Of a stretch of DNA of 64,000 nt, positions 17,373-26,200 are shown in pieces. How positions within the stretch are numbered: position 1 is the stretch's first letter; each line of letters begins with the position of its first letter. This DNA is from Nocardia flavorosea. GTDB taxonomy: Bacteria; Actinomycetota; Actinomycetes; Mycobacteriales; Mycobacteriaceae. The notes under the pieces are model-generated. The model saw only the letters and a program-made list of their open reading frames with translations, did no database searches and was not told where the DNA came from. The DNA lies in assembly GCF_015477805.1 (NCBI RefSeq), contig NZ_JADLQL010000006.1:310001-374000 (forward strand), read 5' to 3'. The translations under genes and the position numbers were made by a program.

Positions 17373-18999
17373 CGGTACCTCCCGGGGTCAGAGTGAGCGT
17401 GTCCCGCAGTGCCGCACCGAGTTCGGGAGCATGCTGGGCGATACAGGCGCCGCCCACGAACCGGTCCGGGCGCAGGAACAGCACGGAATCGAGCTGGGCG
17501 TCGAACCATTTCTTCAGCGCGCCGGTATGGTCACCGACCACCAGCACATCGGGGTCGTCGTGGCCGGTCCAGTGCAGCTGGGTGACAGGCCGGGCCTCCA
17601 CGAACCGGGCGCCCAGCGCTTTCCAGCGGGCGAACTCGATATCCCCCAATATTTGTCGCGGCTGGTTGTTCCAGCACAGCACCGCGAACCAGGGCCCGAG
17701 CGTATCGTCGAGCAACACATTGGGCCGGGTCCGCGTGGCCACCCTCGGCTGGACGAACAGCGTGCCGACCGCCGATTTCGGTGACCGGGACCAGCCGTGC
17801 ACCACCGCGCCGCGGTCGTAGCGCGGCATGGGTTTGAACCGCATCCCCAGGACGTACCGTTTCAACGGCGGCACCGCGGCCAGCGCCCGCACCGCCACAT
17901 CCCGGACCGCGGCGACCCGCTGGTTCGTCGGCGAGATGACCCGCCCGACCATGGTCGACAGGTCGATCATCGCGCGCGCGTGTTTGCGCCGCTCCTGGTC
18001 GTAGGTGTCGAGCAGGGCATCGCCGGCCAGGCCCGACGCCACGGCCGCGAGCTTCCAGCCCAGGTTGGCCGCGTCCCGGATCCCGCTGTTGTAGCCCTGG
18101 CCCTGCCATACCGGCATCAGGTGCGCGGCGTCCCCGGCCAGCAGTAACCGGCCCTTCCGGAATTCACCGGCGATGCGGGAGTGATGGGTGTAGACACGTC
18201 GCCGGATCACATCCAGCCGCTCCGGGTGCGGGACGAACGGTTCGAGCAGCCGGGCCAGGAATTCCGGCGTTTCGGCGTCCTCATCGGTTTCGCCGGGATG
18301 CAGCAGGAATTCGAAACGCCGGATCCCGTGCGCCAGCGAAATGGAGACGTTCGGCCGCACGGGATCCGCCCCGACCTCGACGTTCGGATGTCCGAGCGGA
18401 TCACCGTCGATATCGACCACCAGCCAGCGAGTCGAGGACGTGGTGCCCTCGAAACTCACTCCCATGGTGTGCCGGGTGGCGCTGCGCCCGCCGTCGCTAC
18501 CCACCACATAGCGGGCATGAACGGTTTCCGGCCCGTCGGCGGTGCCCAACCGCACCCGGACTTCGTCGCCGGCGTCGTGGCAGTCGGTCATCGCGGTGGC
18601 CCAGCGGATATCGATACAGTCGAACCGGTCCAGCCCGCGCAGCAGTTCGGCATCGACCAGTGGCTGGATGAAACCGCTGCGTTTCGGCCACCCGAACTGC
18701 TGGTCGGTGGGCGCGATCTCGGCCAGCAGCCGCCGGTCACCGTCGACGAAACGCATGATCTGGTTCGGGTTGGTATGCGGCAGGATCTGCTCCACCAACC
18801 CGGTGGATTGCAGGGTGCGCAGCGATTCGTCGTCGATACCGACACCGCGCGGATAGTCGATGAGAGCGGGGCGTTCCTCCACCAGCAGTGTCCGCACACC
18901 GTAGCGGCCGAGCATATTGCAGAGGGTCAGCCCGACCGGTCCCGCGCCGACGACGACAACGTCGTAGTGGGCGGGAGTGCTGCCGTTACCGGTATCCAT
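17329..18999 (-). CDS. mhpA: FAD-dependent aromatic hydroxylase, MhpA-like
   Basis: A 556-residue flavoprotein monooxygenase of the 3-(3-hydroxyphenyl)propionate hydroxylase group (E. coli MhpA is 554). It has VVVGAGPVGL (FAD fold), YVVGSDGGRSATR (the DG motif) and LLLAGDAAHLMPVWQGQG (second FAD site), plus a C-terminal thioredoxin-like domain. ATG 18999 is chosen over GTG 19008. It overlaps both neighbours (hydrolase and mhpB), so the three are probably translated together. It should add the second ring hydroxyl needed by the dioxygenase. Confidence 0.93.
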   Translation of the reverse strand: MDTGNGSTPAHYDVVVVGAGPVGLTLCNMLGRYGVRTLLVEERPALIDYPRGVGIDDESLRTLQSTGLVEQILPHTNPNQIMRFVDGDRRLLAEIAPTDQQFGWPKRSGFIQPLVDAELLRGLDRFDCIDIRWATAMTDCHDAGDEVRVRLGTADGPETVHARYVVGSDGGRSATRHTMGVSFEGTTSSTRWLVVDIDGDPLGHPNVEVGADPVRPNVSISLAHGIRRFEFLLHPGETDEDAETPEFLARLLEPFVPHPERLDVIRRRVYTHHSRIAGEFRKGRLLLAGDAAHLMPVWQGQGYNSGIRDAANLGWKLAAVASGLAGDALLDTYDQERRKHARAMIDLSTMVGRVISPTNQRVAAVRDVAVRALAAVPPLKRYVLGMRFKPMPRYDRGAVVHGWSRSPKSAVGTLFVQPRVATRTRPNVLLDDTLGPWFAVLCWNNQPRQILGDIEFARWKALGARFVEARPVTQLHWTGHDDPDVLVVGDHTGALKKWFDAQLDSVLFLRPDRFVGGACIAQHAPELGAALRDTLTLTPGGTDAAGRMLRLAQPAP

Positions 19000-19864
19000 A
19001 TCGACCACCCAGCAGAAATTCGAGATGAAGGGCGTTGAACGCCGCCGGTGCCTCGTATTGCGGCCAATGCCCGCAGTCCGGCAACACCTCGAACCGGGCG
19101 CCGGGGATCATCGAGGCGATTCGTTTACCTTCGGTGACGTCGGCGGTGGGGTCGTCGCTGGTCCACACCACCAGCGTCGGGGCGGTGATCGCCCCGTACT
19201 CTCGCGCGCCCAGCAGGTTGCGGGCCCGGATCTGCGGATCCTGCAGCGCCATGATGTCGCGCATGGCGTCGACGAATCCGGGTTGGCGGTAGATCCGCTG
19301 CCGGCTCGCGACGATATCGTCGTAATCCTTCGATTTGTCCGCCATCAGCCATTTGATGCGGGCCTGCACCGTCTCCCAGGTGGGCTCGGCCGCCGCGGCC
19401 ATGGACAGGGTCACGATCCGCGCCATCACCTCGGGGTCGGCCTGCGAACCGCCCGCGGTGTTGAGGACCAGCCGGTCCACCCGGCCGGGATGGTCGCAGG
19501 CGGCGCGGGCCGCCACCCACCCGCCCAGGGATTCGCCGCTGATATGCGCGCGCGGAGCGCCGATGGTGTCGAGGAACGCGATCAGATGCCGCACATAGTG
19601 CTCGACCTCGAGCGGATGCCCCGGTTTATCGGTGTAACCGTGCCCGAGCATATCGATCGACCAGGTCGAGAAATGCTCCCCATGCGCCGCCAGGTTCCGG
19701 ATATAGGCCTCGGCGTGCCCGCCGGACCCGTGCAGTAGGACCAATGCCGGTGCGTTCCGGTCACCGGCGTGCAGGTAGCGCGTGCGCACTCCCGTCACAT
19801 CCAGGTATCCCTGGCTGAACGCGACCCCCTGCAGATCGCACCACACGCTCTCGTATTCCGACAC
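18986..19864 (-). CDS. Alpha/beta hydrolase, MhpC-like C-C hydrolase
   Basis: A 292-residue alpha/beta hydrolase close in length to MhpC. It has LLHGSGGHAEAY (oxyanion), nucleophile Ser in GESLGG, Asp in WTSDDPTAD and His in DCGHWPQYEAP. The start is GTG 19864 (VSEYESVW) with GGAAGG ahead, rather than the ATG at 19894. It overlaps the MhpA-like gene. Expected role: hydrolysis of the ring-opened product to a dienoate and an acid. Genes for the following hydratase, aldolase and aldehyde dehydrogenase (MhpD/E/F) are not in the window. Confidence 0.9.
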   Translation of the reverse strand: MSEYESVWCDLQGVAFSQGYLDVTGVRTRYLHAGDRNAPALVLLHGSGGHAEAYIRNLAAHGEHFSTWSIDMLGHGYTDKPGHPLEVEHYVRHLIAFLDTIGAPRAHISGESLGGWVAARAACDHPGRVDRLVLNTAGGSQADPEVMARIVTLSMAAAAEPTWETVQARIKWLMADKSKDYDDIVASRQRIYRQPGFVDAMRDIMALQDPQIRARNLLGAREYGAITAPTLVVWTSDDPTADVTEGKRIASMIPGARFEVLPDCGHWPQYEAPAAFNALHLEFLLGGRYGYR

Positions 19865-19933
19865 TGCTACCTTCCGCTCTCTCCGTTGGCCCACGCCGAT
19901 CTCCCGCCCGTCACGCCCGGGGCGAGGGCGGGT

Positions 19934-21583
19934 TCAGCACTTCGCCGACTCGCCGGTGGCCGCGTTGTATCCGGCCCGGAACCCGAAAACCATGCCGGGT
20001 CCGAGGGTTCCGCCGGCTCCGCCGTAGGCGCGGCCGGTCACCCCCGCCATCGCATTGCCGACCGCGTACAACCCCGGAATCACCGCACCGCCGATATGCC
20101 GGACCCGGGCGTCGCGATCCGTCCGCGGCCCGCCTTTGGTGCCCATGGCGCCGACCGTCACCGGAACGGCGTAGTACGGGCCGGTATCGACGGGACCCAG
20201 CGTGCGGCCCGCGACGGTTTCGGCATCGGGATCACCCCAGTAGCCGTCGTATTCGCTGGCACCGCGGCCGAAATCCGGATCCGATCCGGCCGCCACCGCC
20301 CGATTCCAGTCGGCCACCGTGCGTTGCAGGCCCGCCGGATCGATACCGGTCCGGGCGCCGAGTTCGGCGAGATCGGCCGATTCGCAGAACCAGTCCGGTG
20401 CTGCACCACCCGGTTCCACACCCAGGAATCCGTACCGGCGCAGATGCTCGGCATCGAACACCATCCAGCCGGGATTGTTGACATAGCCGCCGCGCGGATC
20501 GAGGTAGTGGAAGGCACCCGCCATCGAGTTGTATTCGGCGGCTTCGTTGACGAACCGTTTCCCGGCCCGGTTCACGATGATGCTGCGCGGGCGGGTGCGT
20601 TCCAGCCGGACACTGCGACTGCGCTGACGGCCGTCGATCGTATCGCCCGGCAGCTGCACCACCGGAACCCACCAGGCCTCACCCATATTGCCGAGGTCGG
20701 CACCGTGGGCCATGGCCATCCGCAGTCCGTCACCCGTGTTGTTCGGCGGCGATACCGGCCCGGTCATCGGCCCCCGTAGAAACGCTTTGACCAATCCGGC
20801 ATCCCATTCGAAACCACCGGTCGCCAAGACCACGCCGCGCCGCGCCTGGACCGCGATCTCCCGCCCGTCGACGGTGACCCGTACCCCGGCGATCGCCCCG
20901 TTCTCCGCGATCAGCTCCACCCCGCGCGCACCGGTGCGCGGCGTGATCCCCGCCGCCAGCACTCCCTCGAGCAGCCCCGCCACCAGCGCTTGACCAGCGA
21001 CACAGACATCGGCGGACGCATCACCCAGGACGGCGCGCAGCCGGGCGCGGGTTTCGGCGTCGAATCCGACATTGCTCCAGTCCAGCGGGAAGGTGGTGAG
21101 GCGTTCCCGCCATTCCCCGAGCCGGGCCAGGTCGTAGGCGGCCGGGCCGATGGACCGGCCGCCGGTCGGCCGCCCCCCGGGGAGCTCCGGTTTGTAGTCG
21201 GGAAACCCCTCGGCCACTTCGAATTTCACACCGCTGTGCAGTTCGACGTAATCGAGCATCCGCGCACCGGTGCGGACGAACACCTCGACCAGTTCGTCGT
21301 CCATCGAATCCAGCGACTGCGCACCGAGATAGGCCAAGGCGTCGGCGACCGTGAGTTCGCGCTCCGCCCGCGAATGCGCGGGAATCCAGGCCAATCCGCC
21401 GGAGACCGCGCTGGTTCCGCCGACCGTGGGCGCCTTCTCGAACAATGCCACCGCGGCACCTTCGACCGCGGCGGTGAGCGCCGCGGTGAGCCCGGCGGCT
21501 CCGGTGCCCAGGACGACGATATCGGCCTGTTCCTCCCAGATCGTTGGATCAGATCCGGCAACCGGCGACTGGTGCGATGGCAC
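19934..21583 (-). CDS. FAD-dependent dehydrogenase, KstD/fumarate-reductase family
   Basis: A 549-residue paralogue of the protein at 14571. It has ADIVVLGTGAAGLTAAL (residues 20-36), GGTSAVSGGLAWIP, LATGGFEWD and the C-terminal GPYYAVPVTVGAMGTKGG plus AVGNAMAGV. It is likely a ring dehydrogenase with FAD. Start GTG 21583 with AAAGGA. A perfect GAGAAT-N3-ATTCTC palindrome lies 107 bp upstream, overlapping the stop of the ligase gene, so the gene may have its own promoter as well as read-through from the ligase. Confidence 0.9.
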   Translation of the reverse strand: MPSHQSPVAGSDPTIWEEQADIVVLGTGAAGLTAALTAAVEGAAVALFEKAPTVGGTSAVSGGLAWIPAHSRAERELTVADALAYLGAQSLDSMDDELVEVFVRTGARMLDYVELHSGVKFEVAEGFPDYKPELPGGRPTGGRSIGPAAYDLARLGEWRERLTTFPLDWSNVGFDAETRARLRAVLGDASADVCVAGQALVAGLLEGVLAAGITPRTGARGVELIAENGAIAGVRVTVDGREIAVQARRGVVLATGGFEWDAGLVKAFLRGPMTGPVSPPNNTGDGLRMAMAHGADLGNMGEAWWVPVVQLPGDTIDGRQRSRSVRLERTRPRSIIVNRAGKRFVNEAAEYNSMAGAFHYLDPRGGYVNNPGWMVFDAEHLRRYGFLGVEPGGAAPDWFCESADLAELGARTGIDPAGLQRTVADWNRAVAAGSDPDFGRGASEYDGYWGDPDAETVAGRTLGPVDTGPYYAVPVTVGAMGTKGGPRTDRDARVRHIGGAVIPGLYAVGNAMAGVTGRAYGGAGGTLGPGMVFGFRAGYNAATGESAKC

Positions 21584-21689
21584 TGCGCTGTCCTTTCGGC
21601 GAGCAGGCGGAGTCGGGGGCGCTGGTCCGGCGGGCTGTCGTGCGGGGCACGAGCCGGACCGACTCGCGTAAAACGCTAATCTCCCTTTT

Positions 21690-21706
21690 CGAGAATCTTA
21701 TTCTCG
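21690..21706. promoter_or_regulatory. GAGAAT-N3-ATTCTC operator, perfect palindrome
   Basis: CGAGAAT-CTT-ATTCTCG, perfect 7-bp arms. It sits across the stop codon of the acyl-CoA ligase gene and upstream of the FAD dehydrogenase. The same core recurs at 38545-38559 and 52797-52815. Confidence 0.75.
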
Positions 21707-23245
21707 CAGGATGGATGCCGCAATACCCCTCCGGACCAAATGTTTCTGGATCTTGCCGCTAGGGGTCCGCAGGAAATCCGCGGCCTCGAACAACCGCGCC
21801 GGCAACTTCTGCCGCGCCACCCCCGCCCGTTCGAAGAACGCGCGCACTTCGGCTCGCGAAGGCAGCACACAGCCCGGATTCAGGCGCAGCACGGCGCCCA
21901 CCACCTCACCGAACCGGCTGTCGGGCAGGGCGATCACCACCGACTCGGCCACCTGCGGCATCGCATCGAGCACATCCTCGACCTCACGGGCTCCGACGTT
22001 CTCGCCACCGCGGATGATCACATCGGCCTTGCGATCGGTGATGGTCAGGCATCCGGACGAATCCAGCACTCCGATATCCCCGGTGTGATACCAGCCCTCG
22101 TCATCGAAGACCTGCGCGGTGAGCTCCGGATCGGTGTATCCCAGGCACAGATCCGGGCCCCGGCTGAGGATCTCCCCGTCCGGCGCAATCCGGATCTCCA
22201 CCCCGGGCATCGCCCGGCCGTCGGTATGGAGCCGTTCCCGCGGCGGCGCGTCCAGCGCCGAGGCGGTGATCGACGGATGCTCGGTACTGCCGTAGGCGCG
22301 GAACGCCACCACCCCCAGCTCGGTGAGCATGCGCGTCACCGCGGCCGGCACCGCCGAACCACCCAGCCCGACATACTTCATATGAGCGAGATGCTCCGGT
22401 GTGTAGTCGGGGTGTTCGACCATACTGGTCACGAAATACGGCGGCCCGCCGCCGACTACCAGCCCCTGCCCCTTCATCAGAGCCAGCACCCGGCCCGGAT
22501 CCCAGACATCGAGCATATGGACCGGACGGCCGTGCAGTACCGGCAGCAGGAACGCGCCCACCATCCCGATGAAATGACCGACCGGGGTCGCGGTGAGCTG
22601 TTCACCGCGATCGTCGCGGTTGCGTTCGGCGAGCTGCAGCGATTCACAACCGAGGGTCTGATGACTGTGCACCACACCTTTGGGCGCGCTGGTGGTACCG
22701 GAGGTGAAGGCGATCAGCGCGGGACCGGCCGGATCCGCCGGCAGTACACCCGGCATCGGGTCCGCGGCCGGCAGCTCGTCGAAATCGCTACCCACCACAC
22801 CGACGATGGGCACATCCGCGGTCAGCTCGGGATCATGGGTCCGGCGGCCGAACTCGGCCATCGTGACGAATACCTTCGGCCTCGAAACGCGCAGGATATG
22901 CGCCAGTTCGGCGGGGCCGTAGAAATGTACGACCGGGACGACCGCCGCCCCCAGGAACGACGCGGCCCAGAAGGTTGCCGCGGCCTCCATCCAATTCGGC
23001 AGCTGGAACGCGATCACATCGCCGGGCCCCACACCACGAGCACGCAGCCCCGCGGCCAGGCGGCGCGCGAGATGTTCCACGTCGGCGAATGTGCCCTGCC
23101 ACGGCCGGATATCGGAATACACCCGGAACGCCGTGCCGGGCGCGGCCGCCAGCGAGCGGCTGAGCAGATCCCCCATGGTGTCGCGGGTCCACCAGCCGGC
23201 CGATTCGTAGCGCTGCCGCAGGCCGTCCGGAACGATGCGGGTCAT
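21698..23245 (-). CDS. Acyl-CoA synthetase (AMP-forming), cyclohexanecarboxylate-CoA-ligase-like
   Basis: A 515-residue adenylate-forming ligase. The ATP-binding motif is AFTSGTTSAPKGVVH (about residues 165-180). GWYHTGDIG, the hinge ITDRKADVIIRGGENV and the C-terminal catalytic Lys in PSGKIQKH are all present. The start is ATG 23245 (MTRIVPD). It is the first gene of the long leftward block. It probably activates a ring or aliphatic carboxylic acid as its CoA ester. A one-mismatch GAGAAT-type operator lies 122 bp upstream. Confidence 0.92.
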   Translation of the reverse strand: MTRIVPDGLRQRYESAGWWTRDTMGDLLSRSLAAAPGTAFRVYSDIRPWQGTFADVEHLARRLAAGLRARGVGPGDVIAFQLPNWMEAAATFWAASFLGAAVVPVVHFYGPAELAHILRVSRPKVFVTMAEFGRRTHDPELTADVPIVGVVGSDFDELPAADPMPGVLPADPAGPALIAFTSGTTSAPKGVVHSHQTLGCESLQLAERNRDDRGEQLTATPVGHFIGMVGAFLLPVLHGRPVHMLDVWDPGRVLALMKGQGLVVGGGPPYFVTSMVEHPDYTPEHLAHMKYVGLGGSAVPAAVTRMLTELGVVAFRAYGSTEHPSITASALDAPPRERLHTDGRAMPGVEIRIAPDGEILSRGPDLCLGYTDPELTAQVFDDEGWYHTGDIGVLDSSGCLTITDRKADVIIRGGENVGAREVEDVLDAMPQVAESVVIALPDSRFGEVVGAVLRLNPGCVLPSRAEVRAFFERAGVARQKLPARLFEAADFLRTPSGKIQKHLVRRGIAASILRE

Positions 23246-23366
23246 CGGCCTCACCTCGTACGCCTCGGATCGTCATAACCGTTCACCCCTTTCGCGCCGC
23301 CGGAGTTATCGGCCACCGCTCGGACCGGCCCGGGCGGGCACGCCGATATCGGCACCGCCGGCTGAT

Positions 23367-23381
23367 GAAAATTCAATTCTC
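23367..23381. promoter_or_regulatory. GAGAAT-type operator, one mismatch
   Basis: GAAAAT-TCA-ATTCTC: differs from the GAGAAT-N3-ATTCTC palindrome at one base. It is placed 122 bp before the ligase start and about 360 bp before the divergent SDR. Confidence 0.6.
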
Positions 23382-23532
23382 TTGCAAAGGAAATACCGAA
23401 ATCGCCGATCGGCGTCCGCGCACTGGAGCCATCAGGCGAGGTAGAGCACCCGAATCGGCGAGCCGATTCGAAACGACACATCTGGCCAGGCTTCACGCTG
23501 AACCTTGCCGCCGACCCCACGTGTAGAGTACC

Positions 23533-23574
23533 GTTCTCGTATGCGAAAACGCAGTTCTTTTCGCATACGAGAAC
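23533..23574. promoter_or_regulatory. Perfect 17-bp inverted repeat with 8-bp spacer
   Basis: Arms GTTCTCGTATGCGAAAA (23533-23549) and its exact complement (23558-23574) around the spacer CGCAGTTC. In DNA it could bind a dimeric regulator; in RNA it would form a strong hairpin in the SDR leader. The arm resembles the bases flanking the operator at 38545 (ATTCTCATATTCGAT). No T-run follows, so a simple terminator is unlikely. Confidence 0.7.
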
Positions 23575-23739
23575 AGCCGTATGTCCGCAACCGGCACCCG
23601 GCGGCGCTGGGTCGACACCGCATCGGGGCCGCGGCCGGATCGACGCGCGGCACTCGCCGCGCACCTGCCCTGTGCCGCCGCTTCCGGCGGTCCGGCGCAC
23701 CCGGGCAGATATCTCGAGAACAGATCGAAAGGGAATGCT

Positions 23740-24600
23740 GTGGGACGTGTTGAGGGCAAAGTCGCATTCATCACGGGCGCCGCGCGCGGTCAGGGCCGCA
23801 GCCACGCCGTACGACTGGCGGAGGAAGGCGCCGATATCATCGCCGTCGACCTGTGCCAGAACATGTCGACCATCGGTTACCCGCTGGCCACACCCGAAGA
23901 CCTCGAGGAAACCGTGCGCCTGGTCGAGAAGACCGGCCGCCGTATCGTCGCGACCCAGACCGATGTCCGCGATGCCGTCGCACTGAAGGCGGCGCTGGAC
24001 GCCGGCGTCGCCGAATTCGGCAAGCTCGATATCGTCATCGCCCAGGCCGGTGTCGCCGGGATGAAGGGTCAGCCCGATATCCAGGCGTGGATCGACGTCA
24101 TCAATACCAACCTCGTCGGCACCATCAACGCCATCCAGGCCGCGCTCCCCCACCTCGGTGAGGGCGCGTCCATCATCGCCACCGGTTCCACCGCCGCGAT
24201 GATCGACACCGGCAAGATGGATAATCCGGGCGCGGATCTCGGCGGTATGGCCTACGTGCACTCCAAGCGCGCACTGTCGTACTACATCTTCGATATCGCC
24301 CGGCATCTGGCGCCCCGCGGTATCCGCGCCAACGCGGTACACCCGACCAACTGCAATACCGACATGCTGCAGAGCGAGCCCATGTACCGCTCGTTCCGGC
24401 CGGATCTGGAGAACCCGACCCGCGCCGACGCCGAACCCGCCTTCCATGTCCAGCAGGCCATGAAGACCCCGTGGATCGAGCCGGTCGATATCTCCAACGC
24501 CATCCTGTATCTCGTCTCCGACGAAGCCCGCTTCGTCACCGGTATGCAGATGCGCGTCGACGGCGGCGGCTACCTGAAGTGGTACGACCACAAGATGTGA
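23740..24600 (+). CDS. Mycofactocin-type SDR oxidoreductase
   Basis: A 286-residue SDR. The cofactor loop TGAARGQGRSHAVRLAEEGA, the insert after VDLCQNMSTIGYPLATPEDL, the AQAG in place of NNAG and YVHSK are typical of the mycofactocin-dependent SDR family, which holds NAD(H) tightly and needs mycofactocin as electron acceptor. Start GTG 23740, after GAAAGGGA. It opens the rightward block, 170 bp before a P450. No mycofactocin biosynthesis gene is in the window. Confidence 0.9.
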   Translation: MGRVEGKVAFITGAARGQGRSHAVRLAEEGADIIAVDLCQNMSTIGYPLATPEDLEETVRLVEKTGRRIVATQTDVRDAVALKAALDAGVAEFGKLDIVIAQAGVAGMKGQPDIQAWIDVINTNLVGTINAIQAALPHLGEGASIIATGSTAAMIDTGKMDNPGADLGGMAYVHSKRALSYYIFDIARHLAPRGIRANAVHPTNCNTDMLQSEPMYRSFRPDLENPTRADAEPAFHVQQAMKTPWIEPVDISNAILYLVSDEARFVTGMQMRVDGGGYLKWYDHKM

Positions 24601-24770
24601 GCCGCACCCGGCCACCCCGGCGCAGGCGGCGCGCACACCTCGCAGGCGATCGACGCGCACGCCGCCGGCCCGGTGGCGAGTCGGCAATCCGACGATTCCC
24701 GGAGCGGCGCAGAGTTCCGGGCCCCCGGCGAAGGTTCGCCGACCAGTGACCAGCAGAGGGACAACAGACC

Positions 24771-26135
24771 GTGACATCTACGGATAACGACCAGCGCAAG
24801 CAGAATCGGTACCATTTCGACCGGCACACTCCCGAGTACCGGCAGAAGTTCTCCGAGATCACCCATGAAATGCATGCGAAATGCCCGGTGGCGTGGTCGG
24901 ATACCTACAACGGGCACTGGGTCGCCGCGGGCGGTAACGCGGTCTTCGAACTCGCCCGCTGCCCCGAGGTATCGGTCGACCACGATGTGCACAACGAACG
25001 CCGCGGTTACCAGGGCATCTCGATTCCGAAGGCGCAGCGGGCCGCGCTGGTCCGCGGCGGCATGCTGGAGATGGACGATCCCGAGCATCGCACCTACCGC
25101 TCGATCCTCAACCCGTACCTGTCGCCCGCCGCAGTGAAACGCTGGCAGCCGTTCATCGACGAGATCGTCCGGGCCAGTATCGACGAGAAGATCGAGACCG
25201 GCCGTATCGATTTCGTGGACGATCTCGCCAATATCGTCCCCGCCGTGCTGACCCTGGCGATGCTGGGCATCCCGCTGAAGAAGTGGTCGGTGTACAGCGA
25301 TCCGGTACACGCTTCGGTGTACACCCCGGAGGACTCCCCCGACGCCCCCCGGGTCGCCGAAATGCACCGGACCATGGGTCTCGATATCCTCACCAGCCTG
25401 CACGAGGCCAAGAGCAACCCGAAGCCCGGCCTCATCAAGGCGCTCGTCGAACTGCGCATCGACGGTGAGCCGGCCCCCGATATGGAACTGCTCGGCATGA
25501 TGGGCCTGCTCATCGGTGGCGGCTTCGACACCACCACCGCGCTCACCGCCCATTCCCTCGAATGGCTGTCGGAGAATCCGGAGCAGCGCGAGGAACTCAG
25601 CCGTGATCGCGAGGACCTGCTGGACTCGGCCACCGAGGAATTCCTGCGCTACTTCACGCCGGCCCCGGGCGACGGCCGCACCATCGCCGACGACTGCACC
25701 TATCAGGGCACCGAATTCAAAGAGGGTGAACGGCTGTGGTTGTCCTGGGCGATGGCCAACCGTGACCAGACCATCTTCCCCGATGCCGACGAAATCATCA
25801 TGGACCGGAAAGGTAACCGGCACTTCAGCTTCGGGCTGGGCGTGCACCGGTGTATCGGATCCAATGTGGCGCGTACGGTGTTCAAGTCCATGTTGCTGGC
25901 GGTGCTCGACCGGATGCCGGACTACACATGCGACCCCGAAGGCACGGTGCACTACGACACCATCGGTGTCATCCAGGGAATGCGGAACCTGCCGGCCACC
26001 TTCACCCCGGGTGAACGGCTGGGCCCCGGCCTGGACGAAACCCTCGACCAGCTGCAGCGGATCTGCGACGAGCAGGGCCTGGCCGCGCCGGTCACCGAGC
26101 GGCCCGAAGCCGCGGTGATCGATTTCCAGTACTGA
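24771..26135 (+). CDS. Cytochrome P450
   Basis: A 454-residue P450. It has FGLGVHRCIGSNVAR with Cys361 as haem ligand, GGGFDTTTA in the I helix, and TEEFLRYFTP. The acid-alcohol pair AGxxT is replaced by GGFDTTT, which is common in actinobacterial catabolic P450s. Start GTG 24771 with AGAGGGA upstream. A C-terminal extension of about 45 residues follows the usual end. It is followed by a stem-loop and the amidohydrolase genes. Confidence 0.94.
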   Translation: MTSTDNDQRKQNRYHFDRHTPEYRQKFSEITHEMHAKCPVAWSDTYNGHWVAAGGNAVFELARCPEVSVDHDVHNERRGYQGISIPKAQRAALVRGGMLEMDDPEHRTYRSILNPYLSPAAVKRWQPFIDEIVRASIDEKIETGRIDFVDDLANIVPAVLTLAMLGIPLKKWSVYSDPVHASVYTPEDSPDAPRVAEMHRTMGLDILTSLHEAKSNPKPGLIKALVELRIDGEPAPDMELLGMMGLLIGGGFDTTTALTAHSLEWLSENPEQREELSRDREDLLDSATEEFLRYFTPAPGDGRTIADDCTYQGTEFKEGERLWLSWAMANRDQTIFPDADEIIMDRKGNRHFSFGLGVHRCIGSNVARTVFKSMLLAVLDRMPDYTCDPEGTVHYDTIGVIQGMRNLPATFTPGERLGPGLDETLDQLQRICDEQGLAAPVTERPEAAVIDFQY

Positions 26136-26141
26136 CCACAG

Positions 26142-26174
26142 GTGCCGGCCGATACCGCGGGGTTCGGCCGGCAC
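26142..26174. terminator. Perfect 11-bp stem-loop between P450 and amidohydrolase genes
   Basis: GTGCCGGCCGA, an 11-nt loop, then TCGGCCGGCAC. There is no T-run. It may weaken read-through or stabilise the upstream mRNA end within the operon. Confidence 0.5.
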
Positions 26175-26200
26175 GCTCGATTTCGGCGACGAGGACCGCG

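Larger units (their letters stand above)
23246..23739. other. Divergent control region between the two catabolic blocks
   Basis: About 490 bp without a convincing gene, separating the leftward block (ligase onward) from the rightward block (SDR onward). It is noticeably richer in A+T than its surroundings between 23365 and 23575. It holds a near-perfect GAGAAT-type operator (23367-23381) and a perfect 17-bp inverted repeat (23533-23574). Both promoters probably lie here; I could not fix -35/-10 elements. Confidence 0.7.

Noticed and set aside
15636..17396. 586-codon open frame on the plus strand
   Set aside because: Antisense to the KstD-like and MhpB-like genes, no ribosome site or recognisable domain, composition typical of the antisense frame of GC-rich genes.
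14571..21583. Reading the KstD-like and SDR genes as a steroid-degradation cluster
   Set aside because: I see no KstR-type motif (AACNNGTT-like), no hsaA-D or ksh genes and no clear sterol-specific markers, so steroid specificity is not claimed.
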